From Mesorhizobium sp. (lineage in GTDB: Bacteria > Pseudomonadota > Alphaproteobacteria > Rhizobiales > Rhizobiaceae): a stretch of DNA of 64,000 bases. The DNA is taken from assembly GCA_004020315.1 (NCBI GenBank), contig SAQG01000016.1, positions 1-64,000 on the forward strand. The letters run 5' to 3'. Positions 34,462-42,574 of the stretch are shown here, one piece after another. Under the pieces are notes generated by a model that was not told the DNA's origin, ran no database searches, and worked only from the letters and a program-made list of their open reading frames with translations. The position numbers and the translations under genes are program-made. Each line of letters starts with the position of its first letter. Within the stretch, counting starts at the first letter, position 1.

Positions 34462-34655
34462 TTCCTGTCTTACACACTACCAACAGGCACAGATCAACTG
34501 AAGCCTAGTTGGCTGTGATGAAGAGCCCGTAAACAGGGCTATCGAGGCCTTTCAAATTGCGCTTGCTGGCATTACCGCCATGCTTGCCGCGCAACAGTGT
34601 CGAGACTATGGTGCGCCGCTTCGCTTTCGGCTAGAAGGCGCGCACGACAAGACAC

Positions 34656-34763
34656 CTACAGCGCCGCGCGTCTTCTCAGACGAGCAAAGGACGCTGTAGC
34701 ACTTAAATTTCGCGGATGATCCCCAGCGGAAATCGACTCCGATTTTCGCCGGGGATCATGCGC
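34656..34763 (+). repeat. Long intergenic mosaic element, copy B
   Basis: The first hairpin has arms ctacagcg and cgctgtag (34656-34699), with a cgcgcgtc-type inner part. The linker is cacttaaatttcgcg. The second hairpin has arms atgatccccagcggaaatcg and cgattttcgccggggatcat (about 34714-34760). The same plan is found in copies A and C. It ends 7 bases before the dapA ribosome site, so it forms the 5' leader of dapA if the promoter lies further upstream. The remaining part of this 324-base gap (34462-34655) shows no gene. Confidence 0.78.
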
Positions 34764-34785
34764 CGGTCCCAAGGAGTTGGACGAC

Positions 34786-35667
34786 ATGCTGAGAGGCTCG
34801 CTTACCGCGCTCGTGACACCGTTCGAAAAGAGCGGCCATTTCGACGAGAAAGCGTTTCGCGCTCTCATTGCCTGGCAGATCGCCGAAGGCACGACCGGTC
34901 TGGTTCCGGTCGGCACCACCGGCGAGTCGCCGACGCTGTCGCATGACGAGCACCGTCAGGTCGTCAAAGTCTGCATTGAGGTCGCCAAGGGTCGGGTTCC
35001 AGTCGTCGCCGGCGCCGGCTCCAACAACACCGAGGAGGCGGTCGGCCTGGTCCAGTATGCCGAGAAGGCGGGCGCCGACGCGGCGCTGGTCGTCACGCCC
35101 TACTACAACAGGCCGACACAGCGCGGCCTCTATGCGCATTTTGCCGCGGTCGCCAAGGCGACCAGCCTGCCGATCATCATCTACAACATTCCGCCGCGCT
35201 CGGTGATCGACATGATGCCCGAGACGATGGGCCAGCTGGTGCGTGACTTCAAGAACATCATCGGCGTCAAGGATGCCACCGGCAAGGTCGAGCGGGTTTC
35301 CGAGCAGCGCGCCACCTGCGGCAAGGATTTCATCCAGCTTTCCGGCGAGGACGCCTCGGCGCTCGGCTTCAACGCCCATGGCGGCGTCGGCTGCATCTCG
35401 GTGACGGCGAATGTCGCGCCACGGCTATGCGCCGAATTCCAGGAGGCGACGCTTTCCGGCGAGAGCGCCAAGGCGCTGGAGTTGCAGGACCGCCTGTTGC
35501 CGTTGCACAAGGCGATTTTCCTGGAGCCCGGCGTGTCCGGCGCGAAATATGCGCTGTCGAAGCTTGGCAAGGTCGAGAACGTGCTGCGTTCGCCGCTGGT
35601 CACGGTCGAGCCGTCGACCGCCGAAAAGATCGATGCGGCGATGAAGCACGCCGGCTTGATAAACTAG
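34786..35667 (+). CDS. dapA: 4-hydroxy-tetrahydrodipicolinate synthase
   Basis: A 293-residue class I aldolase (E. coli DapA has 292). It condenses pyruvate with aspartate semialdehyde in lysine and diaminopimelate synthesis. Motifs include LVTPFEKSGHFDEKAFRALI, GTTGESPTLSHDEH, the YYNRPTQRGLYAHF loop with a catalytic Tyr, and the Schiff-base Lys in IIGVKDATGKVERV. ATG 34786 has AAGGAG 9 bases upstream; an in-frame TTG at 34777 is too close to that site. It is followed 25 bases later by smpB, an arrangement common in rhizobia, and a shared transcript is likely. Confidence 0.96.
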   Translation: MLRGSLTALVTPFEKSGHFDEKAFRALIAWQIAEGTTGLVPVGTTGESPTLSHDEHRQVVKVCIEVAKGRVPVVAGAGSNNTEEAVGLVQYAEKAGADAALVVTPYYNRPTQRGLYAHFAAVAKATSLPIIIYNIPPRSVIDMMPETMGQLVRDFKNIIGVKDATGKVERVSEQRATCGKDFIQLSGEDASALGFNAHGGVGCISVTANVAPRLCAEFQEATLSGESAKALELQDRLLPLHKAIFLEPGVSGAKYALSKLGKVENVLRSPLVTVEPSTAEKIDAAMKHAGLIN

Positions 35668-35692
35668 GGATGAGGCGCCACGTCTCCGCATC

Positions 35693-36172
35693 ATGAATCA
35701 AGTCAGAAAAGCCGATCCCAACAACAAGACCGTTGCGGAAAACCGCAAGGCGCGGTTTTCCTATGAGGTGCTCGACACGATCGAGGCCGGCCTGGTGCTG
35801 ACCGGCACCGAGGTGAAGTCGCTTCGCCAGGGCCAGGCCAACATCCAGGACAGCTACGCTTCGGTCGAGGGCGGCGAGATCTGGCTGATCAACTCCTATC
35901 TGCCGGAATACCTGCAGGCCAACCGCTTCAACCACGAGCCGCGCCGGCGCCGCAAACTCCTGCTCAACAAGCGCGAGATGGCCAAGCTGTCGCAGAGTGT
36001 CGACCGTGAAGGCATGACGCTGGTGCCGCTAAAAATCTATTTCAATGAACAGGGCCGGGCCAAGGTGCTGCTCGCCGTTGGTCGCGGCAAGAAACTGCAT
36101 GACAAGCGCGAGACCGAAAAGCAGCGCGACTGGTCGCGCGAGAAGGGCCGGCTGCTGAAGGAGCGAGGGTGA
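35693..36172 (+). CDS. smpB: SsrA-binding protein
   Basis: A 159-residue SmpB, the partner that delivers tmRNA to stalled ribosomes for trans-translation. The oligonucleotide-binding barrel shows KTVAENRKARFSYEVLDTIE, GLVLTGTEVKSLRQGQANIQ and SYASVEGGEIWLINSYLPEY. The positively charged C-terminal tail KKLHDKRETEKQRDWSREKG enters the decoding centre. The length is normal. The tmRNA gene (ssrA) itself is not in the window. Just after the stop come two small hairpins (gtccgcgcagcggac and aaagccaacgatctggcttt, about 36179-36216), which may end the dapA-smpB transcript although they lack a T-run. Confidence 0.97.
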   Translation: MNQVRKADPNNKTVAENRKARFSYEVLDTIEAGLVLTGTEVKSLRQGQANIQDSYASVEGGEIWLINSYLPEYLQANRFNHEPRRRRKLLLNKREMAKLSQSVDREGMTLVPLKIYFNEQGRAKVLLAVGRGKKLHDKRETEKQRDWSREKGRLLKERG

Positions 36173-36277
36173 GGGGCGGTCCGCGCAGCGGACGAAAAGC
36201 CAACGATCTGGCTTTCGAGCGACGAACGCCCGGAGCCATAGCGGAGGGCAGGGCGGATCAATAGGGATAGGTCTCTT

Positions 36278-37021
36278 TTGAAACACCGGATCGCCTTGTG
36301 GGGCGCGGCCAGCCTGATCCTCGCGGGCCTCGTCCTGGCCGGCGGCTACGTCTATTTCCACACATTTTCTCCGGACCGCGGCAAATATCCGGTCAGGGGC
36401 ATCGATGTGTCTCACCACCAACGACAGATCGACTGGCGGCGTGTTGCCGCCGACGATGTCGCCTTCGCCATTATCAAGGCAACTGAAGGCGGCGACCATA
36501 TCGATGATGCCTTCGCCGCCAATTTGCGCGAGGCCCGAGCCGCCGGCCTTGCCGTCGGCGCATACCATTTCTTCACCTTCTGCAGGCCAGGCGCCGATCA
36601 GGCGCGCAACTTCATCTCCGTGGTGCCGCGCGACCAGCCTTTGCTGCCGCCGGTGGTGGACATCGAATTCGGCGGCAATTGCCCGCAGCGCCCAACTCCC
36701 GAACAACTGAGCGCCGAACTCTCCGCCTTTCTTGGCCCCGTCGAGGCAGCGTTCGGCAAGACGGCGATCCTCTATGTGACCGACGAGGCGGCGCAAGCCT
36801 ATGCCGGACAGTTAGCCGGTCGCCCGCGCTGGCTGCGTTCGCTGGCGCTGTGGCCGGGCCATGACGACTGGATCTACTGGCAGTACCACAACCGGGGCCG
36901 CGTCGACGGCATCAGCGGCGACGTCGACTTGAATGTTCTCCAGGGCGAGCAGGAGAAATTGGCCGAGCTGTTTGCGCCGGCGCCAGAACCTATCTCTCCA
37001 GAAACTCTTCTATCTCGCTGA
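36278..37021 (+). CDS. GH25-family lysozyme-like protein, membrane-anchored
   Basis: A 247-residue protein. An N-terminal hydrophobic helix (about 8-28, ASLILAGLVLAGGYVYF) serves as anchor or signal, followed by a glycoside hydrolase family 25 domain. Active-site acids are visible in VRGIDVSHHQRQIDW, FAIIKATEGG, AYHFF and PVVDIEFGGN, the four landmarks of the family. It should cleave the MurNAc-GlcNAc bond in peptidoglycan, in the periplasm. The start is TTG 36278 with GGGATAGG about 8 bases upstream. The 3' end overlaps the convergent glycosylase gene by 32 bases, an unusual tail-to-tail overlap. Confidence 0.87.
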   Translation: MKHRIALWGAASLILAGLVLAGGYVYFHTFSPDRGKYPVRGIDVSHHQRQIDWRRVAADDVAFAIIKATEGGDHIDDAFAANLREARAAGLAVGAYHFFTFCRPGADQARNFISVVPRDQPLLPPVVDIEFGGNCPQRPTPEQLSAELSAFLGPVEAAFGKTAILYVTDEAAQAYAGQLAGRPRWLRSLALWPGHDDWIYWQYHNRGRVDGISGDVDLNVLQGEQEKLAELFAPAPEPISPETLLSR

Positions 37022-37667
37022 AGACACGGATGAACATCGCTTCCGTCAACACGCCGGTGTTGGTGTTGTAGCGCGAGCAATGGTAGCTGGAGAACAGTGT
37101 GACGCCATTGGTTTGCTGCTGCCCGCCATGCTTGAACGGATAAGCGGCAACACGCTGGCCGAGCGCCCGCACGGTCGACTGGTGCGCGATCGAGCCTAGC
37201 GCCAGCACGGCGCGCAGGTTTTTAAACCGCGCGATCGTCGGCACCAGGAACGTGCGGCAGGTGGCAATCTCGGCCCCGACCGGCTTGTTGTCCGGCGGCA
37301 CGCAGCGCACCGCATTGGTGATCGCCGTGCCGACAAGCTCCAGCCCGTCATCGGGCCGCGCCTTGAATTGGCCGCGCGCAAAGCCGTGCGCGATGAGCGT
37401 GTTGTAGAGGAGGTCGCCGGCAAAGTCGCCGGTGAAGGGGCGTCCGGTGCGGTTTGCGCCGCGCAGGCCCGGCGCCAGTCCGACGATCAGCAGCCGCACC
37501 GCATCCTCGCCCTCGGGCGGCAGGAAGGTCGGCACCGGCGCATTGAACCAGGACGGCTCGCGCTGCCGCCATTGCGCAATAAAATCATGCAGCCGCGGGC
37601 AGAGCGGGCAGTCGCGATCGGGCTCGGGGGACGCGACCAACGGCGCGGTCAAGACCGCCGCCGTCAA
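36990..37667 (-). CDS. Uracil-DNA glycosylase, family 5 (UDGb)
   Basis: A 225-residue glycosylase with all landmarks of family 5: an N-terminal CPLCPRLHDF (CxxC), motif VGLAPGLRGANRTGRPFTGD, further Cys in NAVRCVPPDN and EIATCRTFL completing a [4Fe-4S] set, and the C-terminal SSYHCSRYNTNTGVLTEAMF. UDGb enzymes remove uracil and deaminated purines. Motif B reads HCSR where HPSR is usual. The start is TTG 37667, whose last two bases lie in the TGA of the NYN gene, with GAGGACGAG upstream, so translation is coupled. The Fe-S ligands are kept here but lost in the glycosylase at 9901-10788. Confidence 0.9.
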   Translation of the reverse strand: MTAAVLTAPLVASPEPDRDCPLCPRLHDFIAQWRQREPSWFNAPVPTFLPPEGEDAVRLLIVGLAPGLRGANRTGRPFTGDFAGDLLYNTLIAHGFARGQFKARPDDGLELVGTAITNAVRCVPPDNKPVGAEIATCRTFLVPTIARFKNLRAVLALGSIAHQSTVRALGQRVAAYPFKHGGQQQTNGVTLFSSYHCSRYNTNTGVLTEAMFIRVFSEIEEFLER

Positions 37668-38245
37668 TACTCGTCCTCGTCGACTTCGGCCGGCTCGGGC
37701 CGGCGCACCGGTCGCTCCGAGGGATCGCGGCCGACCTCGCTCTTCAGCGTCATCAGGTCGATGAAATGGTCGGCCTGGCGGCGCAGATCGTCGGAGATCA
37801 TCGGCGGCTGCGAGGCCATGGTCGAGACGATCGACACCTTGCGCCCGCGCCGCTGCAGCGCCTCGACCAGCGTGCGGAAATCGCCATCGCCGGAAAAGAT
37901 CACATAATGGTCGACGACGTCGGCGAGTTCCAGCGCATCGACGGTCAGCTCGATGTCCATATTGCCCTTGATCTTGCGGCGGCCGGTCGAGTCGGTGAAC
38001 TCCTTTGCCGGCTTGGTCACCACCTTGAAGCCGTTGTAGTCGAGCCAGTCGATCAGCGGCCGGATCGAGGAATATTCCTGATCCTCGACCAGTGCGGTGT
38101 AATAGTAAGCACGCAGCAGATAGCCGCGCTTCTGGAAGCTCGACAAAAGCCTGCGGTAGTCGATATCGAAGCCGAGCGCGCGCGAGGTGGCGTAGAGATT
38201 GGCACCGTCGATGAAAAGAGCGATTTTCTCCCGAGGGTCGAACAT
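37664..38245 (-). CDS. NYN-domain (LabA/DUF88-type) putative ribonuclease
   Basis: A 193-residue NYN (PIN-like) domain protein. The acidic site is visible in KIALFIDGANLYATSRALGF, in KGNMDIELTVDALEL and in HYVIFSGDGDFRTLVEALQR, with a conserved SPFST-like VSIVSTMASQP. LabA/DUF88 proteins are predicted to be metal-dependent RNases; cellular targets are unknown in rhizobia. The C-terminal tail is acidic and Pro-rich (RPVRRPEPAEVDEDEY). It overlaps the family 5 glycosylase gene through a TTGA junction. It is divergent from rpoZ. Confidence 0.9.
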   Translation of the reverse strand: MFDPREKIALFIDGANLYATSRALGFDIDYRRLLSSFQKRGYLLRAYYYTALVEDQEYSSIRPLIDWLDYNGFKVVTKPAKEFTDSTGRRKIKGNMDIELTVDALELADVVDHYVIFSGDGDFRTLVEALQRRGRKVSIVSTMASQPPMISDDLRRQADHFIDLMTLKSEVGRDPSERPVRRPEPAEVDEDEY

Positions 38246-38566
38246 GGAAAATATTCCTTTTCGAAAAATAAACGGTCGTCCAAATGCGCGTGACTATCGG
38301 TCGGCTTGAAATAACCGGCTGACCTTCGTCATTCGAGATAACGCCGGTTTTACGGCAATCCAAGGGTATGATGCTGCATAGCAAGCAATTGTGATCGGTG
38401 CCGTATAGTCGCAGGCGGCGCGCGCCCAGACTCGCCTTGATACGACCCGGAGCTTGCCCCGGACCTTGCCCGGACCTGGCATTGCCAAAAAGCTTGTATT
38501 TTGGCGGCGTTCGGGTTATGGACCGCGCCTGTTTTCCATCAAATCCAGGCATGAAAGGGGCAGCTC
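38246..38566. other. 321-base region between NYN and rpoZ genes
   Basis: This gap should hold divergent promoters for the NYN/UDGb pair and rpoZ. It contains an inverted repeat gccaaaa / ttttggc (about 38484-38504), short direct repeats of the type cttgccc (about 38450-38475), and an AT-rich stretch near 38250-38275. No open frame with a ribosome site or RNA gene is apparent. Confidence 0.4.
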
Positions 38567-38968
38567 ATGGCCCGCGTAACCGTTGAAGATTGCATCGACA
38601 AGGTCAACAACCGCTTCGAGCTCGTGCTTCTGGCCGGCCACCGCGCCCGTCAGATCAGCCAGGGCGCGCAGATCACCGTTCCTCGTGACAACGACAAGAA
38701 TCCGGTCATCGCGCTGCGCGAGATCGCCGAAGAGACGCTGTCGCCCGACGACCTCAAGGAAGATCTGATCCACTCGCTGCAGAAGCATGTCGAGGTCGAC
38801 GAGCCGGAAGCCGATGGCGAGGCGATCGCCGACCAGACCGGTACCGCCGCTGCGGCAACCGACGCCGACGACACCGAGGACAACATCACCTTCGACCGCA
38901 TGACCGAGGAAGACCTCCTGGCCGGCATTGAAGGTCTGGTGCCGCCGGAAAAAAGCGACGATTATTAA
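38567..38968 (+). CDS. rpoZ: RNA polymerase omega subunit
   Basis: A 133-residue omega subunit, which helps assemble and hold the beta-prime subunit of RNA polymerase. The conserved core is MARVTVEDCIDKVNNRFELV then LAGHRARQISQGAQ and NPVIALREIAEETL. As in other alphaproteobacteria, it has an acidic extension (EPEADGEAIADQ ... DDTEDNITFDRMTEEDLLAG). ATG 38567 has AAAGGGG 7 bases upstream. The next gene is rsh, the usual rhizobial order. A stem-loop and T-rich stretch follow (38979-39010). Confidence 0.96.
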   Translation: MARVTVEDCIDKVNNRFELVLLAGHRARQISQGAQITVPRDNDKNPVIALREIAEETLSPDDLKEDLIHSLQKHVEVDEPEADGEAIADQTGTAAAATDADDTEDNITFDRMTEEDLLAGIEGLVPPEKSDDY

Positions 38969-38978
38969 TCTTCCCAGC

Positions 38979-39010
38979 GGCCGCCGGCACTTTCGCGCCG
39001 GCGGTTTCGT
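38979..39010 (+). terminator. Terminator-like hairpin after rpoZ
   Basis: The arms ccgccggc (38981-38988) and gccggcgg (38997-39004) are followed by TTTCGTGG. The T-run is short, so partial termination is possible and read-through into rsh cannot be excluded. Confidence 0.55.
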
Positions 39011-39022
39011 GGTTATCTATGA

Positions 39023-39050
39023 CATGCGCCGTACGCCAGTGCGGCGCATG
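39023..39050 (+). other. Hairpin in the rsh 5' region
   Basis: The arms catgcgccg and cggcgcatg are perfect inverted repeats 30 bases upstream of the rsh start. It could be an operator, or an mRNA hairpin that affects rsh translation. The sequence alone does not decide. Confidence 0.35.
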
Positions 39051-39079
39051 ATTCATTTCAGCACTGCGAGATCCCGCCC

Positions 39080-41308
39080 ATGATGCGTCAGTATGAGCTT
39101 GTCGAGCGCGTCCAGCGCTACAAGCCTGACGTCAACGAGGCGCTGCTCAACAAGGCCTACGTCTACGCCATGCAGAAGCATGGTCACCAGAAGCGCGCCT
39201 CCGGCGATCCCTATTTCTCGCATCCGCTCGAAGTCGCCGCCATCCTCACCGAAATGCATATGGATGAGGCGACCATCGCGGTTGCCTTACTGCACGACAC
39301 GATCGAGGACACCACCGCGACCAGGGCCGAGATCGACGAGCTGTTCGGTCCGGAAATGGGCAAGCTGGTCGAAGGCCTGACCAAGCTGAAGAAACTCGAC
39401 CTCGTCTCCAAGAAGGCCGAGCAGGCGGAAAACCTGCGCAAGCTCTTGCTGGCGATCTCGGAAGACGTTCGCGTGCTTCTGGTCAAGCTTGCCGACCGCT
39501 TGCACAACATGCGCACTCTCGACCATGTGCCCGAAGCCAAGCGCCTGCGCATCGCCGAGGAAACGATGGATATCTATGCGCCGCTGGCCGGGCGCATGGG
39601 CATGCAAGGCATGCGTGAGGAGCTCGAGGAGATCGCCTTCCGCTTCATCAATCCGGAAGCCTACCGCGCCGTCACCGCGCGGCTCGCCGAGATCTTCGAG
39701 CGCAACAAGGATGTGCTGTCCGAGATCGAGAAGGCGCTGTCCACCCTGTTCGACAAATATGCGATCAAGGCCGAGGTCAAGAGCCGCCAGAAGAAACCGT
39801 GGTCCGTGTTCCGCAAGATGGAGGCCAAGGCGCTGTCCTTCGAGCAGCTGTCCGACATTTTCGGCTTTCGCGTCGTCGTCGATACCGTCGAGGACTGCTA
39901 CCGGGCGCTCGGCGCCATCCACACGACATGGTCGATGGTTCCAGGCCGCTTCAAGGACTACATCTCGACGCCGAAGCAGAACGACTACCGTTCGATCCAC
40001 ACCACCATCGTCGGACCGTCGCGCCAGCGCGTCGAGTTGCAGATCCGCACCTATCAGATGAACAAGATCGCCGAATATGGCGTTGCCGCGCATTCCATCT
40101 ACAAGGACAGCGGCGGCAAGGTGAACGGCACTGCCCACGCGATCTCGAAGGAGACCAATGCCTATGCCTGGCTGCGGCGCACCATCGAACAGCTTGCCGA
40201 AGGCGACAATCCCGAGGACTTCCTCGAAAACACCAAGCTGGAACTGTTCCAGGACCAGGTGTTCTGCTTCACGCCCAAGGGCATGCTGATCGCACTGCCG
40301 CGCGGCGCCACGCCGATCGATTTCGCCTACGCGGTGCACACCGATGTCGGTGACACCTGCGTCGGCGCCAAGGTCAACGGCCGCATCATGCCGCTGATGA
40401 CCGAGCTGAAGAATGGCGATGAAGTCGAGATCATCCGCTCCAAGGCGCAGGTGCCGCCGGCGGCGTGGGAGTCGGTCGTCGTCACCGGCAAGGCGCGCTC
40501 GGCGATCCGCCGCGCCACCAAGAATGCCATCCGTAAGCAGTATTCGGGTCTCGGCATCCGCATACTGGAACGCGCCTTCGAACGGTCCGGTAAGACCTTT
40601 ACCAAGGAAAGCCTGAAGTCGGTGCTGCATCGGCTGGCACGCAAGGACATCGAGGATGTGCTGGCTTCCGTCGGTCGCGGCGAACTTGCCTCCACCGATG
40701 TCATGAAGGCGGTGTTTCCCGATTACAAGGACGAGCGCGTCACACTGGCCGCGCCCAAGCAGCGCGAAGAGGGCTGGTCGAAGATCCGCAACGCCGCCGG
40801 CATGCTGTTCCAGATTCCGGGCCGCGCCGCACGCAAGGACAAGGACCAGCCAAAGGACGGCGCCGTGCCGATCCGCGGCGTGCGCGGCGACCTGCCGGTG
40901 CGCTTCGCGCCGGAAGGTGCTGTGCCCGGCGACCGCATCGTCGGCATCGTGCAGCCGGGAACCGGCATCACCATCTATCCGATCCAGTCGCCGGCACTGC
41001 AGGCCTTCGACGACCAGCCCGAACGCTGGATCGACGTGCGCTGGGACATAGACGAACGCACCAAGGAGCGGTTTCCGGCGCGCGTCTCGGTCACCGCTAT
41101 CAACGCGCCGGGGTCGCTCGCCGACATCGCGCAGGTCGTTGCATCCAACGATGCCAACATCCATACATTGTCGATGGTGCGCACCGCGCCTGATTTCACC
41201 GAAATGCTGATCGATCTTGAAGTCTGGGACCTGAAGCACCTGAACCGGCTGCTGTCGCAGCTCAAGGACAATTCGAGCGTCAGCGATGCAAGGCGCGTGA
41301 ACGGCTAA
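39080..41308 (+). CDS. rsh: Bifunctional (p)ppGpp synthetase/hydrolase (Rsh, RelA/SpoT family)
   Basis: A 742-residue long RSH protein, the stringent-response enzyme that makes and removes (p)ppGpp. The hydrolase HD domain is at about 45-190 (HPLEVAAILTEMHMD then VALLHDTIEDT), so it should be active. The synthetase domain is at about 235-345 with GFRVVVDTVEDCYRALGAIH, GRFKDYISTPKQNDYRSIHT and VELQIRTYQMN. TGS (about 390-450, FCFTPKGMLIALPRGATPID) and C-terminal ACT (about 665-740) domains complete the layout. Rhizobia typically have one such enzyme controlling starvation and symbiosis. The start has two ATGs in a row; either is possible. pyrE follows after 31 bases. Confidence 0.97.
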   Translation: MMRQYELVERVQRYKPDVNEALLNKAYVYAMQKHGHQKRASGDPYFSHPLEVAAILTEMHMDEATIAVALLHDTIEDTTATRAEIDELFGPEMGKLVEGLTKLKKLDLVSKKAEQAENLRKLLLAISEDVRVLLVKLADRLHNMRTLDHVPEAKRLRIAEETMDIYAPLAGRMGMQGMREELEEIAFRFINPEAYRAVTARLAEIFERNKDVLSEIEKALSTLFDKYAIKAEVKSRQKKPWSVFRKMEAKALSFEQLSDIFGFRVVVDTVEDCYRALGAIHTTWSMVPGRFKDYISTPKQNDYRSIHTTIVGPSRQRVELQIRTYQMNKIAEYGVAAHSIYKDSGGKVNGTAHAISKETNAYAWLRRTIEQLAEGDNPEDFLENTKLELFQDQVFCFTPKGMLIALPRGATPIDFAYAVHTDVGDTCVGAKVNGRIMPLMTELKNGDEVEIIRSKAQVPPAAWESVVVTGKARSAIRRATKNAIRKQYSGLGIRILERAFERSGKTFTKESLKSVLHRLARKDIEDVLASVGRGELASTDVMKAVFPDYKDERVTLAAPKQREEGWSKIRNAAGMLFQIPGRAARKDKDQPKDGAVPIRGVRGDLPVRFAPEGAVPGDRIVGIVQPGTGITIYPIQSPALQAFDDQPERWIDVRWDIDERTKERFPARVSVTAINAPGSLADIAQVVASNDANIHTLSMVRTAPDFTEMLIDLEVWDLKHLNRLLSQLKDNSSVSDARRVNG

Positions 41309-41339
41309 AAATCACTAGGGTGTTGGAGACAGGGCAGAG

Positions 41340-41918
41340 ATGAACACCGACGAAGTGCTGGGCATTTTCCGTGAAGCCGGTGCCGTTCTCGAAGGGCATT
41401 TCATCCTGACATCCGGCTTGCGAAGCCCGGTCTTCCTGCAGAAGGCGCGGGTCTTCATGCATGCCGACAAGACCGAGCGCCTGTGCAAGGCGCTGGCCGA
41501 AAAGATCCGCGCTGCCGTGTCCGGCAGGATTGATTATGTCGTCGGCCCGGCGATCGGCGGGCTGATCCCGGCCTACGAAACCTCGCGCCATCTTGGCGCA
41601 CCGGCGATCTGGGTCGAGCGGGAAGGGGGCGAGTTCAGGCTCCGCCGCTTCGAGATCGCCAAGGGCTCGCGCGTCGTCATCGTCGAGGACATCGTCACCA
41701 CCGGCCTGTCGATCCGCGAAACCATCGACTGCCTGCGTGCGCTTGGCGCCGAGGTCGTTGCAGCCGCCTGCATCATCGACCGCTCGGCCGGCAAGACCGA
41801 TGTCGGCGTGCCGCTGATCGCGCTCGCCGAATATGAGGTTCCGGCCTACCCGGTCGACATGCTGCCGCCCGAACTCGCCGCCATACCGGCAGTCAAGCCG
41901 GGCAGCCGCAACATATGA
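41340..41918 (+). CDS. pyrE: Orotate phosphoribosyltransferase
   Basis: A 192-residue PRTase that joins orotate and PRPP to give OMP in pyrimidine synthesis. The PRPP-binding motif is RVVIVEDIVTTGLSIRETID, and GHFILTSGLRSPVFLQKARV near the N-terminus is typical for the rhizobial enzymes. The C-terminus reads YPVDMLPPELAAIPAVKPGS. GGAGACAGGG lies upstream of ATG 41340. The stop overlaps the start of the VOC gene (ATGA). Dihydroorotase, two steps earlier, is encoded separately at 58842-60173. Confidence 0.95.
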   Translation: MNTDEVLGIFREAGAVLEGHFILTSGLRSPVFLQKARVFMHADKTERLCKALAEKIRAAVSGRIDYVVGPAIGGLIPAYETSRHLGAPAIWVEREGGEFRLRRFEIAKGSRVVIVEDIVTTGLSIRETIDCLRALGAEVVAAACIIDRSAGKTDVGVPLIALAEYEVPAYPVDMLPPELAAIPAVKPGSRNI

Positions 41919-42313
41919 CTGAAGGCGCTACCGTGATTGCCGGCATTGATCATTTCGTGCTGACGGTTCGCTCCGTCGAAGACACCTGCGCCTTCTACCA
42001 GCGCGTGCTTGGCTTCAAGCGCCTCGACGAGCCGGACCGGCCGACGGCGCTGCTGTTTGGAACGCAAAAGATCAATGTGCATGAGGCAGGCCACACTTTC
42101 GAGCCGAAGGCCAGGGCGCCGACTCCGGGCTCCGCGGATTTCTGTCTGGTCGCCGCCCGCCCGCTCTCGGAGATATGCGCCAGCCTGGCGGCCAACGGCG
42201 TTGCCGTCGAAGTCGGGCCGGTCGAGCGGATCGGCGCCCGTGGCCCGATGACGTCGGTCTATTTCCGCGACCCTGAGGGCAACCTCGTCGAGGTCAGCGA
42301 GTATGGGCCGTAG
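41915..42313 (+). CDS. VOC-family (glyoxalase-like) protein
   Basis: A 132-residue protein of two beta-alpha-beta-beta-beta units: IDHFVLTVRSVEDTCAFYQR and KINVHEAGHTFEPKA in the first; SADFCLVAARPLSEICASLA and TSVYFRDPEGNLVEVSEYG in the second. Candidate metal ligands are His in IDHF, His in NVHEAGH and Glu in LVEVSE, as in glyoxalase I and extradiol-type proteins. The ATG overlaps the pyrE stop, so it is translated with it; a GTG six codons later is an alternative start. The substrate is unknown. It is a common but unassigned passenger in this rhizobial operon. Confidence 0.88.
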   Translation: MTEGATVIAGIDHFVLTVRSVEDTCAFYQRVLGFKRLDEPDRPTALLFGTQKINVHEAGHTFEPKARAPTPGSADFCLVAARPLSEICASLAANGVAVEVGPVERIGARGPMTSVYFRDPEGNLVEVSEYGP

Positions 42314-42574
42314 ATAGCTGGAGTTGCTGCTGATCTCTGCAGCGAACTCGCTTCCTTAAATCCGCCGCGATTGTACTGTGTCCGGGGTGGCCAGACGCCG
42401 GGCCCGCTAGGCGACTGCAAGCGGACGGCATGCAGCTCCGGTTGTTCTGCGGCCGGCGTATCGCTATATCAAAGCCGTTGTTGCCTTTCGACGGCCGCAA
42501 AGCGCAAGATGTGGCTGTCGTGCCCGGCCCGGGAAGGTCGGAGCGGCAGCGTTGGATATCAGGACAGGAACAGA

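Noticed and set aside
36990..38552. 520-codon frame through UDGb and the NYN gene
   Set aside because: The upper part is an out-of-frame reading of the NYN gene; UDGb starts at the TTG overlapping the NYN stop.
39023..39050. Riboswitch or attenuator upstream of rsh
   Set aside because: The hairpin is simple and short, with no conserved riboswitch core; I list it only as a hairpin.
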